A program made the translations under genes and the position numbers. A DNA stretch of 64,000 nucleotides, taken from the NCBI GenBank assembly GCA_943371425.1, contig CALRUR010000001.1:1-64000 (forward strand), written 5' to 3'. Of the stretch, positions 27,360 through 35,917 are shown piece after piece. The notes beneath the pieces were generated by a model, which saw only the letters and a list, made by a program, of their open reading frames with translations, ran no database searches and was not told the DNA's origin. The DNA is from CAJBVG01 sp943371425. GTDB lineage: Bacteria; Bacteroidota; Bacteroidia; Sphingobacteriales; Sphingobacteriaceae. Position 1 is the first letter of the stretch. Every line of letters begins with the position of its first letter.

Positions 27360-27659
27360 TTTACCCTTCATCTCAAATGAATAGTAAGGAATTTTTCTAG
27401 ATTGAGATGGTTTATTCAACATGTTAGCAGGTTTATTATTGTGTTTACCATATAAACGCATATTTTTTCAATCTAATTTCTTCTAAGGGTAATTCACCTT
27501 CTTTTTCATACAAAAAAACTATTTGATTAAGGGTTTATATTTATCTTTATTATGCAAAATATTTTAGTTTTTAATAGTATCAAATTAGTAAATTGTTGAT
27601 AATTAAATTAAAATATAAAGTTTAAAATGCTAAAATTTATAGTATAAACAATTAATAAC
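27360..27659. other. Gene-free spacer with hairpin
   Basis: 300 bases without a gene. Bases 27369-27376 (CATCTCAA) and 27402-27409 (TTGAGATG) form an 8-bp stem with a 25-base loop, perhaps a weak terminator for the membrane-protein gene. The right end holds the palindrome at 27627-27645. The rest is very AT-rich and I see nothing else in it. Confidence 0.6.
27627..27645. promoter_or_regulatory. Operator-like palindrome matching the DNA-damage operator
   Basis: ATGCTA, 7 bases, TAGTAT, 14 bases before the metallo-beta-lactamase start. Aligned with ATGCTA-N7-TAGCAT at 13289-13307, 16 of 19 bases are the same, with the same spacing. A repressor of the DNA-damage cassette could therefore also bind here; this is inference. 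Confidence 0.5.
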
Positions 27660-28766
27660 ATGGGTACTGTAGCAGAAAATGTAATTAAACCTAAAAAAGC
27701 GAGCGTTTTTAGGACCATATTTCTTTATACTGGACAGGGGGAATCTACCTTAATGGTTATACCTACCGGTCCAGGTATTAATGATTATAAATACGTCTTA
27801 GTCGACTCTGATCGAGATTACGAACCCAGTGAGATAGATTTGGTGTCATTATTTAAAGATTTATTTAAAACCGAAGGCAAATTAGATGTTTTCATAAATA
27901 CTCATCCACATAATGATCACTTTGGTGGAATCAAGGAAGTTTATGATGAAATCGGTTTTGATGAAGTTTGGCATTCTAATCATAAACCGGGAGGGATCCA
28001 TAAAGCCAAATTTAAAGACTTTCAATATGTCTTAGGTAAAGTTGGAAAAAGCAATGAGTACCATTTAAATGGTACGAATGACGACAATAAAATAAGAAAG
28101 GAAAATGGTTCCGAGATAATAAAAAAACTTGGTAATATCGATTATACAGTTCTTTCACCAGCAGAGTATTTATGTGAAGAAATTGAGGATGAGAAAGCAG
28201 ATGAGCGTAATAGACGAATTCACGAGCAATGTGGTGTTATCAAGTTCACATATGGTAAATCAGCAAAAAGTATTTTGATCACCGGAGATTCTGATAAAAC
28301 TGCTTGGAAAGAACATATTACTGATTATCACAAGGCAAAACTTCCTTCTAATATTCTTAGTGCCAGTCACCACGGATCAAGAACATTTTTTAAAAATTCT
28401 GAAGATGATAAAGATATTTATGAAAAGCATATTGAAGAAATCAAACCTACATACCTAATAATAAGTGCTCCTAAGCAAGAAGATAGTCCACATGATCATC
28501 CTCATGATGATGCTATGAAATTATATAAAAAACATGTTGATGAAGATGGAATATTTCATTTGGGGGAAGGCCCTTACTCTGTAATAGTTGATATTGATGA
28601 TGATGGTAATATCGAAATTAATACTGATGAAGAATTAATAAAAGAGTACGGTAAGGGAGATAATGATGGTGGTAATGATAAAGATAATAATGCTGTTACG
28701 AAAGGAACTATTTATGTAGGTTCGCAGACTACTCGTATTGATGATAAACCTATGGGATTAGAATGA
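27660..28766 (+). CDS. Metallo-beta-lactamase-fold hydrolase of ubiquitin-like system
   Basis: 368 residues. Metal site THPHNDHFGG at residues 81-90 (His82, His84, Asp86, His87), a second His/Asp region at ILITGDSD (about 205-212) and ASHHGSRTF (about 235-243): the ComEC/Rec2-like subgroup of the metallo-beta-lactamase fold. No signal peptide, so cytoplasmic. The C-terminal ~45 residues form an Asp/Gly/Asn-rich flexible tail ending PMGLE. It overlaps the E2-E1-JAB gene by 4 bases (ATGA), a sign of coupled translation and a joint complex. Such hydrolases are known beside prokaryotic E1/E2/JAB proteins; substrate could be nucleic acid or a nucleotide. Confidence 0.85.
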   Translation: MGTVAENVIKPKKASVFRTIFLYTGQGESTLMVIPTGPGINDYKYVLVDSDRDYEPSEIDLVSLFKDLFKTEGKLDVFINTHPHNDHFGGIKEVYDEIGFDEVWHSNHKPGGIHKAKFKDFQYVLGKVGKSNEYHLNGTNDDNKIRKENGSEIIKKLGNIDYTVLSPAEYLCEEIEDEKADERNRRIHEQCGVIKFTYGKSAKSILITGDSDKTAWKEHITDYHKAKLPSNILSASHHGSRTFFKNSEDDKDIYEKHIEEIKPTYLIISAPKQEDSPHDHPHDDAMKLYKKHVDEDGIFHLGEGPYSVIVDIDDDGNIEINTDEELIKEYGKGDNDGGNDKDNNAVTKGTIYVGSQTTRIDDKPMGLE

Positions 28767-31123
28767 TACATTGGTTTAAAAAGCATCCAGATTTTTTGAG
28801 GCGAGAAAGTCATGCTTTATCGAATGATAAGAACTATAAAGAATTGCATCAAGTGAGAAACAATTTATTTGTTTCTCACGGAAATATAATAGTTCGACTT
28901 GACAAAATATACAAATTTCCATTCTTAATAATCTACCCCGAAGCTACTCCATATACTCTGCCACTATTCTTTCCTCTTGAAAATGAGTTGACTGAACAAG
29001 AGGTAGTAAATGTTAGCATGTTGGATGTAGATAACATACGAACTCACTTATCTAACAATATCAAGTTTTATTATCATTTACGTCATCAAAATGCCTCTGG
29101 TGTTCTATGTATTCTTGAATGGGATAATCTTGATGATGGATCGAAATTTTATGGAATAACCACAATTATAAAAAGAGTACGAGATTGGTGCTCTGGATTA
29201 GTAACAAATAACTTTCCATTAGATAGTCAAGAGGTTGAATTTACTTCACATTTCAATAATCTGAATCATGAACTCCGTTTATTGGTACCAGATACTTTTT
29301 TTGATTCATCCCTTATTGAAGGTTTTTTCTATGCAACTTTATATAGTTTCCATCCAAAAGGAGAAGATTTTCTATATGACAGAAGATTTTATGTAGGAAA
29401 TTTTCTGGATGGAAAAACTTCAAATGGATTATATATGCCAACAGCTATTTCTGCTGCCGGACTACCCGAATCAATTAAAACAGTTCAAGATCTATTGACT
29501 CATAACAAGCCACAACTTGATCTATTGATCCAAGAAAAAAGAATCTTGAAAGGAAATTGGTTTAGTATTTCTAAGGAACCTTCTCCTTTTAAAAATTTCG
29601 ATGAATTGGTGGTAATTATAGGTGACGGCTCTTATGAACAAGGAAGGGAGAGAATTTTCTCCAATTGTTATGAAGACCTAAAAAATATTCCTGATGAATT
29701 TTTGATAGCAATACGGTTTCCAAACCGAAAGGGCATATTAGAGTTCCAGGTTTTTAAAATTATAATAACTCCTCAAGATGAAAGAGATATACCAACTATA
29801 TCGATAGATGTAAAGGAACAATTTAATTATAAACTTAAATTATACAGAGAAGTTCAAGCGATAGTTTGTGAAAAAATCACCGAGAAAAACTTCTATGAGC
29901 GTAATGGAGATAGAGCTAATTTTAATACTCTGAAAGATATTAATATTAACATTGTTGGAGTTGGTGCAATCGGTAGTGAAATTGCTGACAGTATGGGTAA
30001 AGCAGGTATAGGGCACCTTAGATTAATCGATAATCAAATTCTTCAAGCACATAATAGTGTAAGACATTTGGCAGGTTTTGAATTTGTAGGAGAATTAAAA
30101 GCAAAAGCAGTGCAAAGTATAATTAAAAATCATAACCCATTTATTAATGTACTAGCTGGCTCATTCAATGTACTATCCACCGATATTAATGAGTATATTC
30201 TTCAAGATAGTCTTTCAATATCGTCAATTGCTGATGATAATGTTGAAGGCTTTCTCAACGAACAAGCGGTAATTTCTAACAGCGATTTTTTTTATGTTAG
30301 AGCTCTTAGAGGAGGAAAAGTGGCCCGAATTTTTCGAGTAATTCCTGGTAAAGATGCATGCTTTAATTGTCTGAATTTGTATAAAAATGAAGGGAATGAA
30401 TTTATTTCAATTCCGGAAGATCCACAATATCCAACAATAAGGAATGAATGTAATAATCCTATAAGACCAGCAAGTGCTGCAGACTTAAAGACTATTGCAT
30501 CTGTTGCATCAAGAATAATCATAGATTATTTGCAAAATGGGTCAGACTATAATCATTGGATATGGTCAACGGAAGATTTAACCACTAACCCTTCAATATC
30601 GGCATATTCTATAGTCAAACAGGTTATTCCAGTTCATCCTTTATGTCAATACTGTAATCACGAAATAAAACATAAATCAGTTATTGAAAGTAGTGTTCTG
30701 GAAATGATGAGAAGACTTGTAAATGAAAATAATAAAATAGAAACTGGCGGTGTGTTAGCTGGATATATTGACAACAGTAATACCATTGTAATAACACATG
30801 CTTCCGAACCCGGTCCAAAATCAATTCGATCTGATAAGAAGTTTAAAAAGGATATAGAATATTGCCAGCAGTTTCTTGACGAACTTTATAAAAAATATGG
30901 AAGCAAGGCTGTTTATTTAGGAGAATGGCATTCACACCCTTCGACTAATAATAACCCAAGTAGTACTGATATTAAAAGCTTAATAGAAATCTCATATCAA
31001 AAAGAATATTTAACAGATAAACCAATTATGATTATTATGTCTAATGAAGGTAATCCCTCTTGCACAATACATCCAACTGGAAAATCTTTTTATTTTTGTA
31101 ATCTAAAAGTGCTTAATAATTAA
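28763..31123 (+). CDS. E2-E1-JAB triple fusion (ubiquitin-like conjugation and removal)
   Basis: 786 residues. N-terminal E2-like region (about 20-180) with candidate catalytic Cys in RHQNASGVLCILEW; a spacer region of about 200 residues; E1/ThiF adenylation domain from about 395 (NIVGVGAIGSEIA, then LIDNQ..HNSVRH); two CxxC pairs (about 533/536 and 628/631) that could hold zinc; and a C-terminal JAB/JAMM peptidase from about 655 with Glu in ETGGVLAG and HSHPSTNNNPSSTD (His723, His725, Asp). The one chain could therefore activate, transfer and cleave isopeptide bonds. Related to Cap2/Cap3 of type II CBASS and to fusion systems described in genome surveys. No separate ubiquitin-like protein is seen nearby. 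Confidence 0.88.
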   Translation: MIHWFKKHPDFLRRESHALSNDKNYKELHQVRNNLFVSHGNIIVRLDKIYKFPFLIIYPEATPYTLPLFFPLENELTEQEVVNVSMLDVDNIRTHLSNNIKFYYHLRHQNASGVLCILEWDNLDDGSKFYGITTIIKRVRDWCSGLVTNNFPLDSQEVEFTSHFNNLNHELRLLVPDTFFDSSLIEGFFYATLYSFHPKGEDFLYDRRFYVGNFLDGKTSNGLYMPTAISAAGLPESIKTVQDLLTHNKPQLDLLIQEKRILKGNWFSISKEPSPFKNFDELVVIIGDGSYEQGRERIFSNCYEDLKNIPDEFLIAIRFPNRKGILEFQVFKIIITPQDERDIPTISIDVKEQFNYKLKLYREVQAIVCEKITEKNFYERNGDRANFNTLKDININIVGVGAIGSEIADSMGKAGIGHLRLIDNQILQAHNSVRHLAGFEFVGELKAKAVQSIIKNHNPFINVLAGSFNVLSTDINEYILQDSLSISSIADDNVEGFLNEQAVISNSDFFYVRALRGGKVARIFRVIPGKDACFNCLNLYKNEGNEFISIPEDPQYPTIRNECNNPIRPASAADLKTIASVASRIIIDYLQNGSDYNHWIWSTEDLTTNPSISAYSIVKQVIPVHPLCQYCNHEIKHKSVIESSVLEMMRRLVNENNKIETGGVLAGYIDNSNTIVITHASEPGPKSIRSDKKFKKDIEYCQQFLDELYKKYGSKAVYLGEWHSHPSTNNNPSSTDIKSLIEISYQKEYLTDKPIMIIMSNEGNPSCTIHPTGKSFYFCNLKVLNN

Positions 31124-31231
31124 ATTCTTTACTAACTTTTACTAAGTTGCAATTAAAATATCCATTAACAGTCATTACAATACTTTCTTAAGGGTATATT
31201 AATAGCTTAATATAGGCTCGACCTATTAATC

Positions 31232-32371
31232 TTACAACAGCTTTCTAAATTCAGCATATTCATTATTTTCCAAAATGTCGAGGTCATTTAATGTTGCTAA
31301 CTTGACTGCCTCACGAGCCAATTTAATACGGTTTAACATTGGAAGAATTATTCGTTTTCCATGCTTAACAAAAGAATCAAGATCTTTAGAAGATGTTGGA
31401 ATTTTATAACCTTGTCTACCTGAAGCTATTAAAATACCTTTATCTCTGAGTGTTCCGACTACCTTCGTTCTAAAATATTCGTCCTGAATTTTTTCTGGTC
31501 GGTTTTGATTCAAGTGATCTAAAATTTCTTTCTTAGTTGTAAATCTGTTTTTAGGATAAGCTCTTTGTAACCAAAGTAATAATTTCAAAAAATTGATCCT
31601 GTCAATTTTTTGCTGATCACTTCCAGTTTCTTTATCTAAAAAATCTCTAATTCTTGTAATACTTACCTCTGCAATTCTTTTATCAAAACTTTCATCTATG
31701 TTGCTTTCTTCAAGATGGGCATAATCCCATTTTTCTGGAGGGAAATGATTTAAACTTGTAATTTTAGGAGAAAGAAGGTTTTGAAATTCAGCACTATAAT
31801 CAGATTTTTTAAGCTCATCGAATATGTAACCAAGTGAACCAGCAACAAAATCAGCAAGCTGAATCAGTTCATTTTGTTTACTATTTTGAATATTAAAATT
31901 GGCTCCTGAAAATAGATTTCTAGAATGGTTTTTTTCTACATATTTTTTAAATTCTACTAGGAATTTGTTACCTCCATGTTCGTCTACATATAAATCGAGC
32001 ATTGGGAATGTTCTATATAATTCTTTGTATAAAAGATTGTTTGTAAACTTATAAAATGATTTTTTAAAATTAAAGCCTTCGCCAGTCAATTTTGTTTTAT
32101 CAATAATTACTGAATATATTGAAATGTCTAGTTTCGCAATATCCAAAAGTATTTTCTTTCGACGAACATAATCAGTCGCAACTTTGCTTGATTTTAATTC
32201 ACCTGTTTGAAAGTTGTGTATTCGTCTGATTTCTTTTACTTGAGTTTTTAAATTCTCTATGTTTTCAGATTTTGTAATTACAGTCGCAACTATAAAATGA
32301 CTCCCCTGTGATTTGAAATCAAAAGAATTGTTGCCAAATTCGTCAGCAAAAGCCGTTATTGTTTGAGTCAT
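31232..32371 (-). CDS. DUF3800 (RNase H-like fold) protein with C-terminal winged helix
   Basis: 379 residues. The N-terminal ~210 residues fit DUF3800: FADEFGN at 8-14 (Asp10, Glu11), LDLYVDEHGG at about 125-134 and IQLADFVAGSLGYI near 170, acidic residues arranged as in an RNase H-like nuclease. The C-terminal ~130 residues carry a winged-helix-like region (TTKKEILDHLNQNRPEKIQDEYFRTKVVGTLRDKGIL). DUF3800 proteins are frequent in defence islands and prophages. It converges on the E2-E1-JAB gene and appears to be an independent unit. Catalytic activity is inferred. Confidence 0.8.
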   Translation of the reverse strand: MTQTITAFADEFGNNSFDFKSQGSHFIVATVITKSENIENLKTQVKEIRRIHNFQTGELKSSKVATDYVRRKKILLDIAKLDISIYSVIIDKTKLTGEGFNFKKSFYKFTNNLLYKELYRTFPMLDLYVDEHGGNKFLVEFKKYVEKNHSRNLFSGANFNIQNSKQNELIQLADFVAGSLGYIFDELKKSDYSAEFQNLLSPKITSLNHFPPEKWDYAHLEESNIDESFDKRIAEVSITRIRDFLDKETGSDQQKIDRINFLKLLLWLQRAYPKNRFTTKKEILDHLNQNRPEKIQDEYFRTKVVGTLRDKGILIASGRQGYKIPTSSKDLDSFVKHGKRIILPMLNRIKLAREAVKLATLNDLDILENNEYAEFRKLL

Positions 32372-32654
32372 GTATTATTAAAATTATTTCATTTATAGAC
32401 AGAATCTTTATTCATTTAAAACCTATTAATATTTACTCGCCAGTAAAGCAAATCTTAACAATATATTAATTTTATTGAATTTTAAAATATTTACAATTTA
32501 AATGGCAGTAATAACATTCAAAAATCTCTTGCAAATGCAATCTTTTTTTATTCATTTACTTATATCTATTTCATATATCCCAAAATGCCCTCCCACAACT
32601 ATTTTGAATAGCAATCTGAATTACTGTCTTCTGCTCGTTTTAAAGTTCGAAAAC

Positions 32655-33155
32655 TCATAAACATAATTTTGGCAACTCACCTTTATATACCTCGGTTATT
32701 TTACTTCTAATCAACAAAAATTCTTTCTTTGGTATTTTTTCAACTAATAGTTTCTTTCTATAAAGATTTCCATTCGATAAGTCTAACTTTAAACACTGCC
32801 CATAAATATGCGCATGCGGATTCGATGGAAATGGGTCCAAATCTTTTTTATGTATAATATAGATATTTCCTTTTGCCTTAATTCTAACCTTAACATTATG
32901 TAAGATATTTTCAGGTAATTGAATATCAATATCAACTTTAATTTTTGGTATATTAAAATCATAATTAGAAAGAATTAATTTTAACTCCTCAAAACTTAAT
33001 TCGATGTTCCAAATGTCGACTGGATGTTCAAGTAAGTTTGTATGGATTTCAATCGCATCTGCAATATCTTCCCATTGTAATTTAACATTATGTTTTTGGC
33101 TAAAATAATCCGCTAATTGAATATAAATACTTTCATTTCTTTCTAAATCATCCAT
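32655..33155 (-). CDS. Hypothetical partner of the TIR protein
   Basis: 166 residues, soluble. The N-terminal half is acidic and helical; the C-terminal part contains DPFPSNPHAHIYGQCLKLDLSNG followed by KKLLVEKIPKKEF (about residues 105-145), a motif I have seen in short proteins of unknown role near defence genes, without a name. It starts 9 bases after the TIR gene stop on the same strand, so the two are very likely co-transcribed. It could regulate or deliver the TIR effector. The 280 bases downstream of it (32372-32654) hold no gene I can identify. Confidence 0.6.
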   Translation of the reverse strand: MDDLERNESIYIQLADYFSQKHNVKLQWEDIADAIEIHTNLLEHPVDIWNIELSFEELKLILSNYDFNIPKIKVDIDIQLPENILHNVKVRIKAKGNIYIIHKKDLDPFPSNPHAHIYGQCLKLDLSNGNLYRKKLLVEKIPKKEFLLIRSKITEVYKGELPKLCL

Positions 33156-33164
33156 AACTTAAAA

Positions 33165-33824
33165 TTAAGAGAATTTTAAATCTCTACCCTTAGTTGCATT
33201 ATTAAAGTAATCAATATTAACTCTTTTATTTACCTTATTTTTTAAAATTTTCTTTACCTTCTCATATGATTCTCTATCGCCAAAAGAATGAATAACACCA
33301 TTTAATTCTAAATGAATATTGTCTTTATTATATAAAAGCATCTGTCCATCTCTTAATGACATTAATTCTTCTTGACTAGCTTCAGATACAATCAACGGTT
33401 TAAGTTTATTTTCTATATCTTCAATCAATTTGTTGACGCAATCTCTAAAATATTTCCTATCACTTTTTTCGATTCCTGTAATTTTAAATTGATATGGCTG
33501 ATCCCTTTCTTTATTCACGAATCCTTTTAAGCGATCTAATAATCCGAATTGAATTATTGGGAAAAATTGTTTCTTTAGAGCTGATGCAAATCCTATTTCT
33601 TGATTTACCCACTGATTATTTATAGATTTTTCAGTTATTATGGGAACGAAATAAAAACATTCATTTATACCAGCAGCAACTTTATCTGTATTATGTTTTT
33701 GGGCATCTCTAATATCAGTGATTACAGTTGCACTTAAATATGGAGATTTATCAATACGAATCTTTAACCTTTTTACCAGTGATATATCATCAGCACTAAA
33801 ACTTATAAATACTTTGCTTTTCAT
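33165..33824 (-). CDS. TIR-domain protein (putative NAD-degrading effector)
   Basis: 219 residues. TIR domain at about 1-135: VFISFSADDISLVKRL (BB-loop side), PIITEKSINNQWVNQEIGFA with Glu76 at the position of the catalytic glutamate of bacterial NADases. The remaining ~85 residues (from about 140) form a small second domain without recognised motif (MSLRDGQMLLYNKDNIHLELNG). TIR proteins cleave NAD+ to kill infected cells or make signalling molecules; here this is inferred. First gene of a two-gene unit with the unknown 166-residue protein, next to tRNA-Glu. Confidence 0.82.
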   Translation of the reverse strand: MKSKVFISFSADDISLVKRLKIRIDKSPYLSATVITDIRDAQKHNTDKVAAGINECFYFVPIITEKSINNQWVNQEIGFASALKKQFFPIIQFGLLDRLKGFVNKERDQPYQFKITGIEKSDRKYFRDCVNKLIEDIENKLKPLIVSEASQEELMSLRDGQMLLYNKDNIHLELNGVIHSFGDRESYEKVKKILKNKVNKRVNIDYFNNATKGRDLKFS

Positions 33825-33973
33825 CTATTGCATTTAATTGCAATTTACGAATTTAACTCCTTGAGTTTCTTTTGCTTTTTCCACATGGTTTCAACGAAAA
33901 TTTCCAGGTTTTCCACTTTTGCCCATTTCTATAATAAGGCTTTACTAAGCCGGCCAACCCAAAAACAAAAACA

Positions 33974-33996
33974 CCCTTCCTGATATCAGAAAAGGG
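33974..33996 (-). terminator. Second terminator after tRNA-Glu
   Basis: Hairpin built on CCCTT...AAGGG arms around CTGATATCAG (33974-33996). On the minus strand it is followed by TGTTTTTGTTTTT. It is a backup for the terminator at 34008-34035. Confidence 0.65.
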
Positions 33997-34007
33997 CTAA
34001 AAACAAA

Positions 34008-34035
34008 GAAGGCTTCAACATTTGTTGAAGCCTTC
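34008..34035 (-). terminator. Terminator of tRNA-Glu
   Basis: 12-bp stem GAAGGCTTCAAC/GTTGAAGCCTTC with a 4-base loop; on the minus strand a T-rich tract (TTTGTTTTTAG) follows. Confidence 0.85.
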
Positions 34036-34075
34036 ATTTACGCATTTGCATATTTAAGCATTTGCACATTGGTTG

Positions 34076-34147
34076 TAGCCCGTAGGGGAATCGAACCCCT
34101 GTTTGAAGAATGAAAATCTCCTGTCCTAACCCCTAGACGAACGGGCC
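34076..34147 (-). tRNA. tRNA-Glu (anticodon TTC)
   Basis: Cloverleaf on the minus strand. Acceptor stem GGCCCGT/ACGGGCT (G-T closing pair), D-arm GTCTAGGGGTTAGGAC, anticodon loop TTTTCAT giving TTC, T-arm GGGGTTCGATTCCCC. CCA is not encoded. Its 3' end faces the defence island. Confidence 0.95.
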
Positions 34148-34283
34148 ATTGCTGTTCCAAACATGTTTGGTATCGCTTTGGGACTGCAAAAGTAATATTT
34201 ATATCATTCTGTGCAAATGTTTTTTGCAAAAAATGTGCTTTTTGCAAGGGAATTTTGTGGGGGAAAGAGTAAGTGGCTGGAAA

Positions 34284-34376
34284 TGAGTGTTGAGTATTGA
34301 GTATCGGGTATCGAGTATCGGGTAAGGATCAGAGTCGGGATACTCGATACCCATTACTCGATACTCACTACTAACT
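34284..34376. repeat. GAGTATCGAGTA word array with inverted arm
   Basis: Tandem GAGTATTGAGTATCGGGTATC words (34290-34325) and their inverted counterpart GATACTCGATACCC..GATACTC (34340-34370) can form a hairpin. The right arm contains the last codons and stop of the M28 peptidase gene. Confidence 0.8.
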
Positions 34377-35913
34377 TCGTGGTCCACTCTCCCCTGCCCA
34401 ATACCCTTACTACATAGGTGCCAGCGGGTAAGTATTGCGTAAACACGGTGTGCTCTGAGCCTTGTAGGCTTGAGCAGTAGGCGATGGCGCCTTTGCTATT
34501 GATGAGTTGAATTTCGCGGGCTTGCATTTCTTGGGGGATTTTAATTAGCGCAGTTTCGTGTGCTGGGTTTGGCATAATGTGGAGTTGTAATTTGCTCTGT
34601 TTGTTACTTTGCAAGCCTAGCGGGTTAAAAATGGTTGTATCGTAATAAGCCATGCCAGCGTGCATTGGCTTAGCCAAGCTGGCTGCGGTGGCTATGGTGG
34701 CCTTTAAAACCTGTTGTATGAAGTTTATATCTAGGGAATCTACCACGTCTAATGCTGTATGGTAATTTTTGTTTCTGAAGTTTGCCCCGTCTGTAAGCAT
34801 TACCGCCGGATAATTGGCATCCCAAAATGCAGCATGGTCGCTCCTACGCAAATCTGGTGCGATGGTAGATTTGCCCGGTGCTTTTACCGATACTACCCTT
34901 AGCTCTGGCACATACTTTTTTGCATTGTACACAAAAGTATCTACCAATGCCGCCGATGCAACATTGCCCACATTGGTTATAAAGTTTCCTTTAAAGGTAT
35001 CGGCTGCTACCTCGGCATAAGCCTGCGGAAATAATTGATTAAAGCCCGCTGGTAATTTTTGCGATCCGTTTTTTTCAGAATAATAACCTATCATTTCAAA
35101 ATTCAATACACCCGTAATTTTATCGCGCGGGCTTAACACATTTTTCACATACTCTTTACTGCCCAATAAGCCGAGCTCCTCTAAATCGAAGCCAATGTAT
35201 TTTATGTTTTTATGAAATGGATACTTACTTAAAATTCTGCTTGCCTCTAACATAGCTACTACTGCAGAGAGGTTATCGTCTGCACCCGGACCATTACTCA
35301 CACAATCGTAATGCCCATCTATAATTATATTCGCCCCGTACTCTCCGTGCCCTGCTTGTGTGGCAATGTAATTTTGTGCGGTATAGGTTTGGTACTGGAA
35401 GCCGTGTACAAACAAGGAATGCTGATGAGCAGTGAATCGTGCATGCATGGTATCTTTAATGGCTTGCAGTTTTAAATTAGGCTGCGTAAAATGCCTAGTG
35501 CCTACTAATGAATCTAAATCTGCTTTCAACCTAGCCGTATCCACCTGCGCAATCATTTCGGTTATGCTTGTGCCTTTATGGTCATCAGCATATACCTGTA
35601 CACGAATTCTGTCGTTGGCAATTAGTGTATCAAAATAAAATTCTATTGTTTTATTAGTACCTACAAATTGTGGGTAGCCAACATTACCAGTTGCTCCTGC
35701 AACATTGTAAACCAAACCCGAACCAGGTTCGCCGTTTACGTTAAAAATTATTTCGAGTGTATCATTTTCTGCATCACTCACATCAAAATTAACATACATT
35801 ATACCGGCACTATCGTTTATGGTAACTTGTAAATTAGAAATAACGGGGACTTGGTTTTGTGCGATGGTTTGTAGGCTGGTGAGGAGGATGAGGAGGGTAA
35901 GGAGGTTTTTCAT
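34354..35913 (-). CDS. Secreted M28-family zinc peptidase with type IX sorting tail
   Basis: 519 residues. Signal peptide MKNLLTLLILLTSLQTIAQ, a short beta-domain (about 20-125), then the M28 catalytic domain (about 170-410) with zinc ligands in DGHYD, PGADDNLSAVVAM, FDLEELGLLGS (Glu pair), FEMIGYY and NKNYHTALD. The C-terminal tail (MPNPAHETALIKI ... GTYVVRV ... LVVSIE) is a T9SS type A sorting domain; M28 enzymes remove N-terminal amino acids or act on peptides outside the cell. Its last five codons and stop lie within the short-word repeat array at 34284-34376, so the tail end may differ between strains. Monocistronic. Confidence 0.9.
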   Translation of the reverse strand: MKNLLTLLILLTSLQTIAQNQVPVISNLQVTINDSAGIMYVNFDVSDAENDTLEIIFNVNGEPGSGLVYNVAGATGNVGYPQFVGTNKTIEFYFDTLIANDRIRVQVYADDHKGTSITEMIAQVDTARLKADLDSLVGTRHFTQPNLKLQAIKDTMHARFTAHQHSLFVHGFQYQTYTAQNYIATQAGHGEYGANIIIDGHYDCVSNGPGADDNLSAVVAMLEASRILSKYPFHKNIKYIGFDLEELGLLGSKEYVKNVLSPRDKITGVLNFEMIGYYSEKNGSQKLPAGFNQLFPQAYAEVAADTFKGNFITNVGNVASAALVDTFVYNAKKYVPELRVVSVKAPGKSTIAPDLRRSDHAAFWDANYPAVMLTDGANFRNKNYHTALDVVDSLDINFIQQVLKATIATAASLAKPMHAGMAYYDTTIFNPLGLQSNKQSKLQLHIMPNPAHETALIKIPQEMQAREIQLINSKGAIAYCSSLQGSEHTVFTQYLPAGTYVVRVLGRGEWTTKLVVSIE

Positions 35914-35917
35914 GTTT

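Noticed and set aside
27660..31123. Type II CBASS
   Set aside because: No CD-NTase and no effector gene of CBASS type is adjacent. The nucleotidyltransferase at 25496 is AbiEii-like and in another operon.
33825..33960. C-terminal end of a decayed gene between TIR and tRNA
   Set aside because: A short frame reads KVENLEIFVETMWKKQKKLKE, but no family or start supports it.
34076..34147. Attachment-site repeat of the tRNA-Glu 3' end at the left side of the island
   Set aside because: No second copy of the tRNA end was found around 24.8-25.0 kb or elsewhere in the window.
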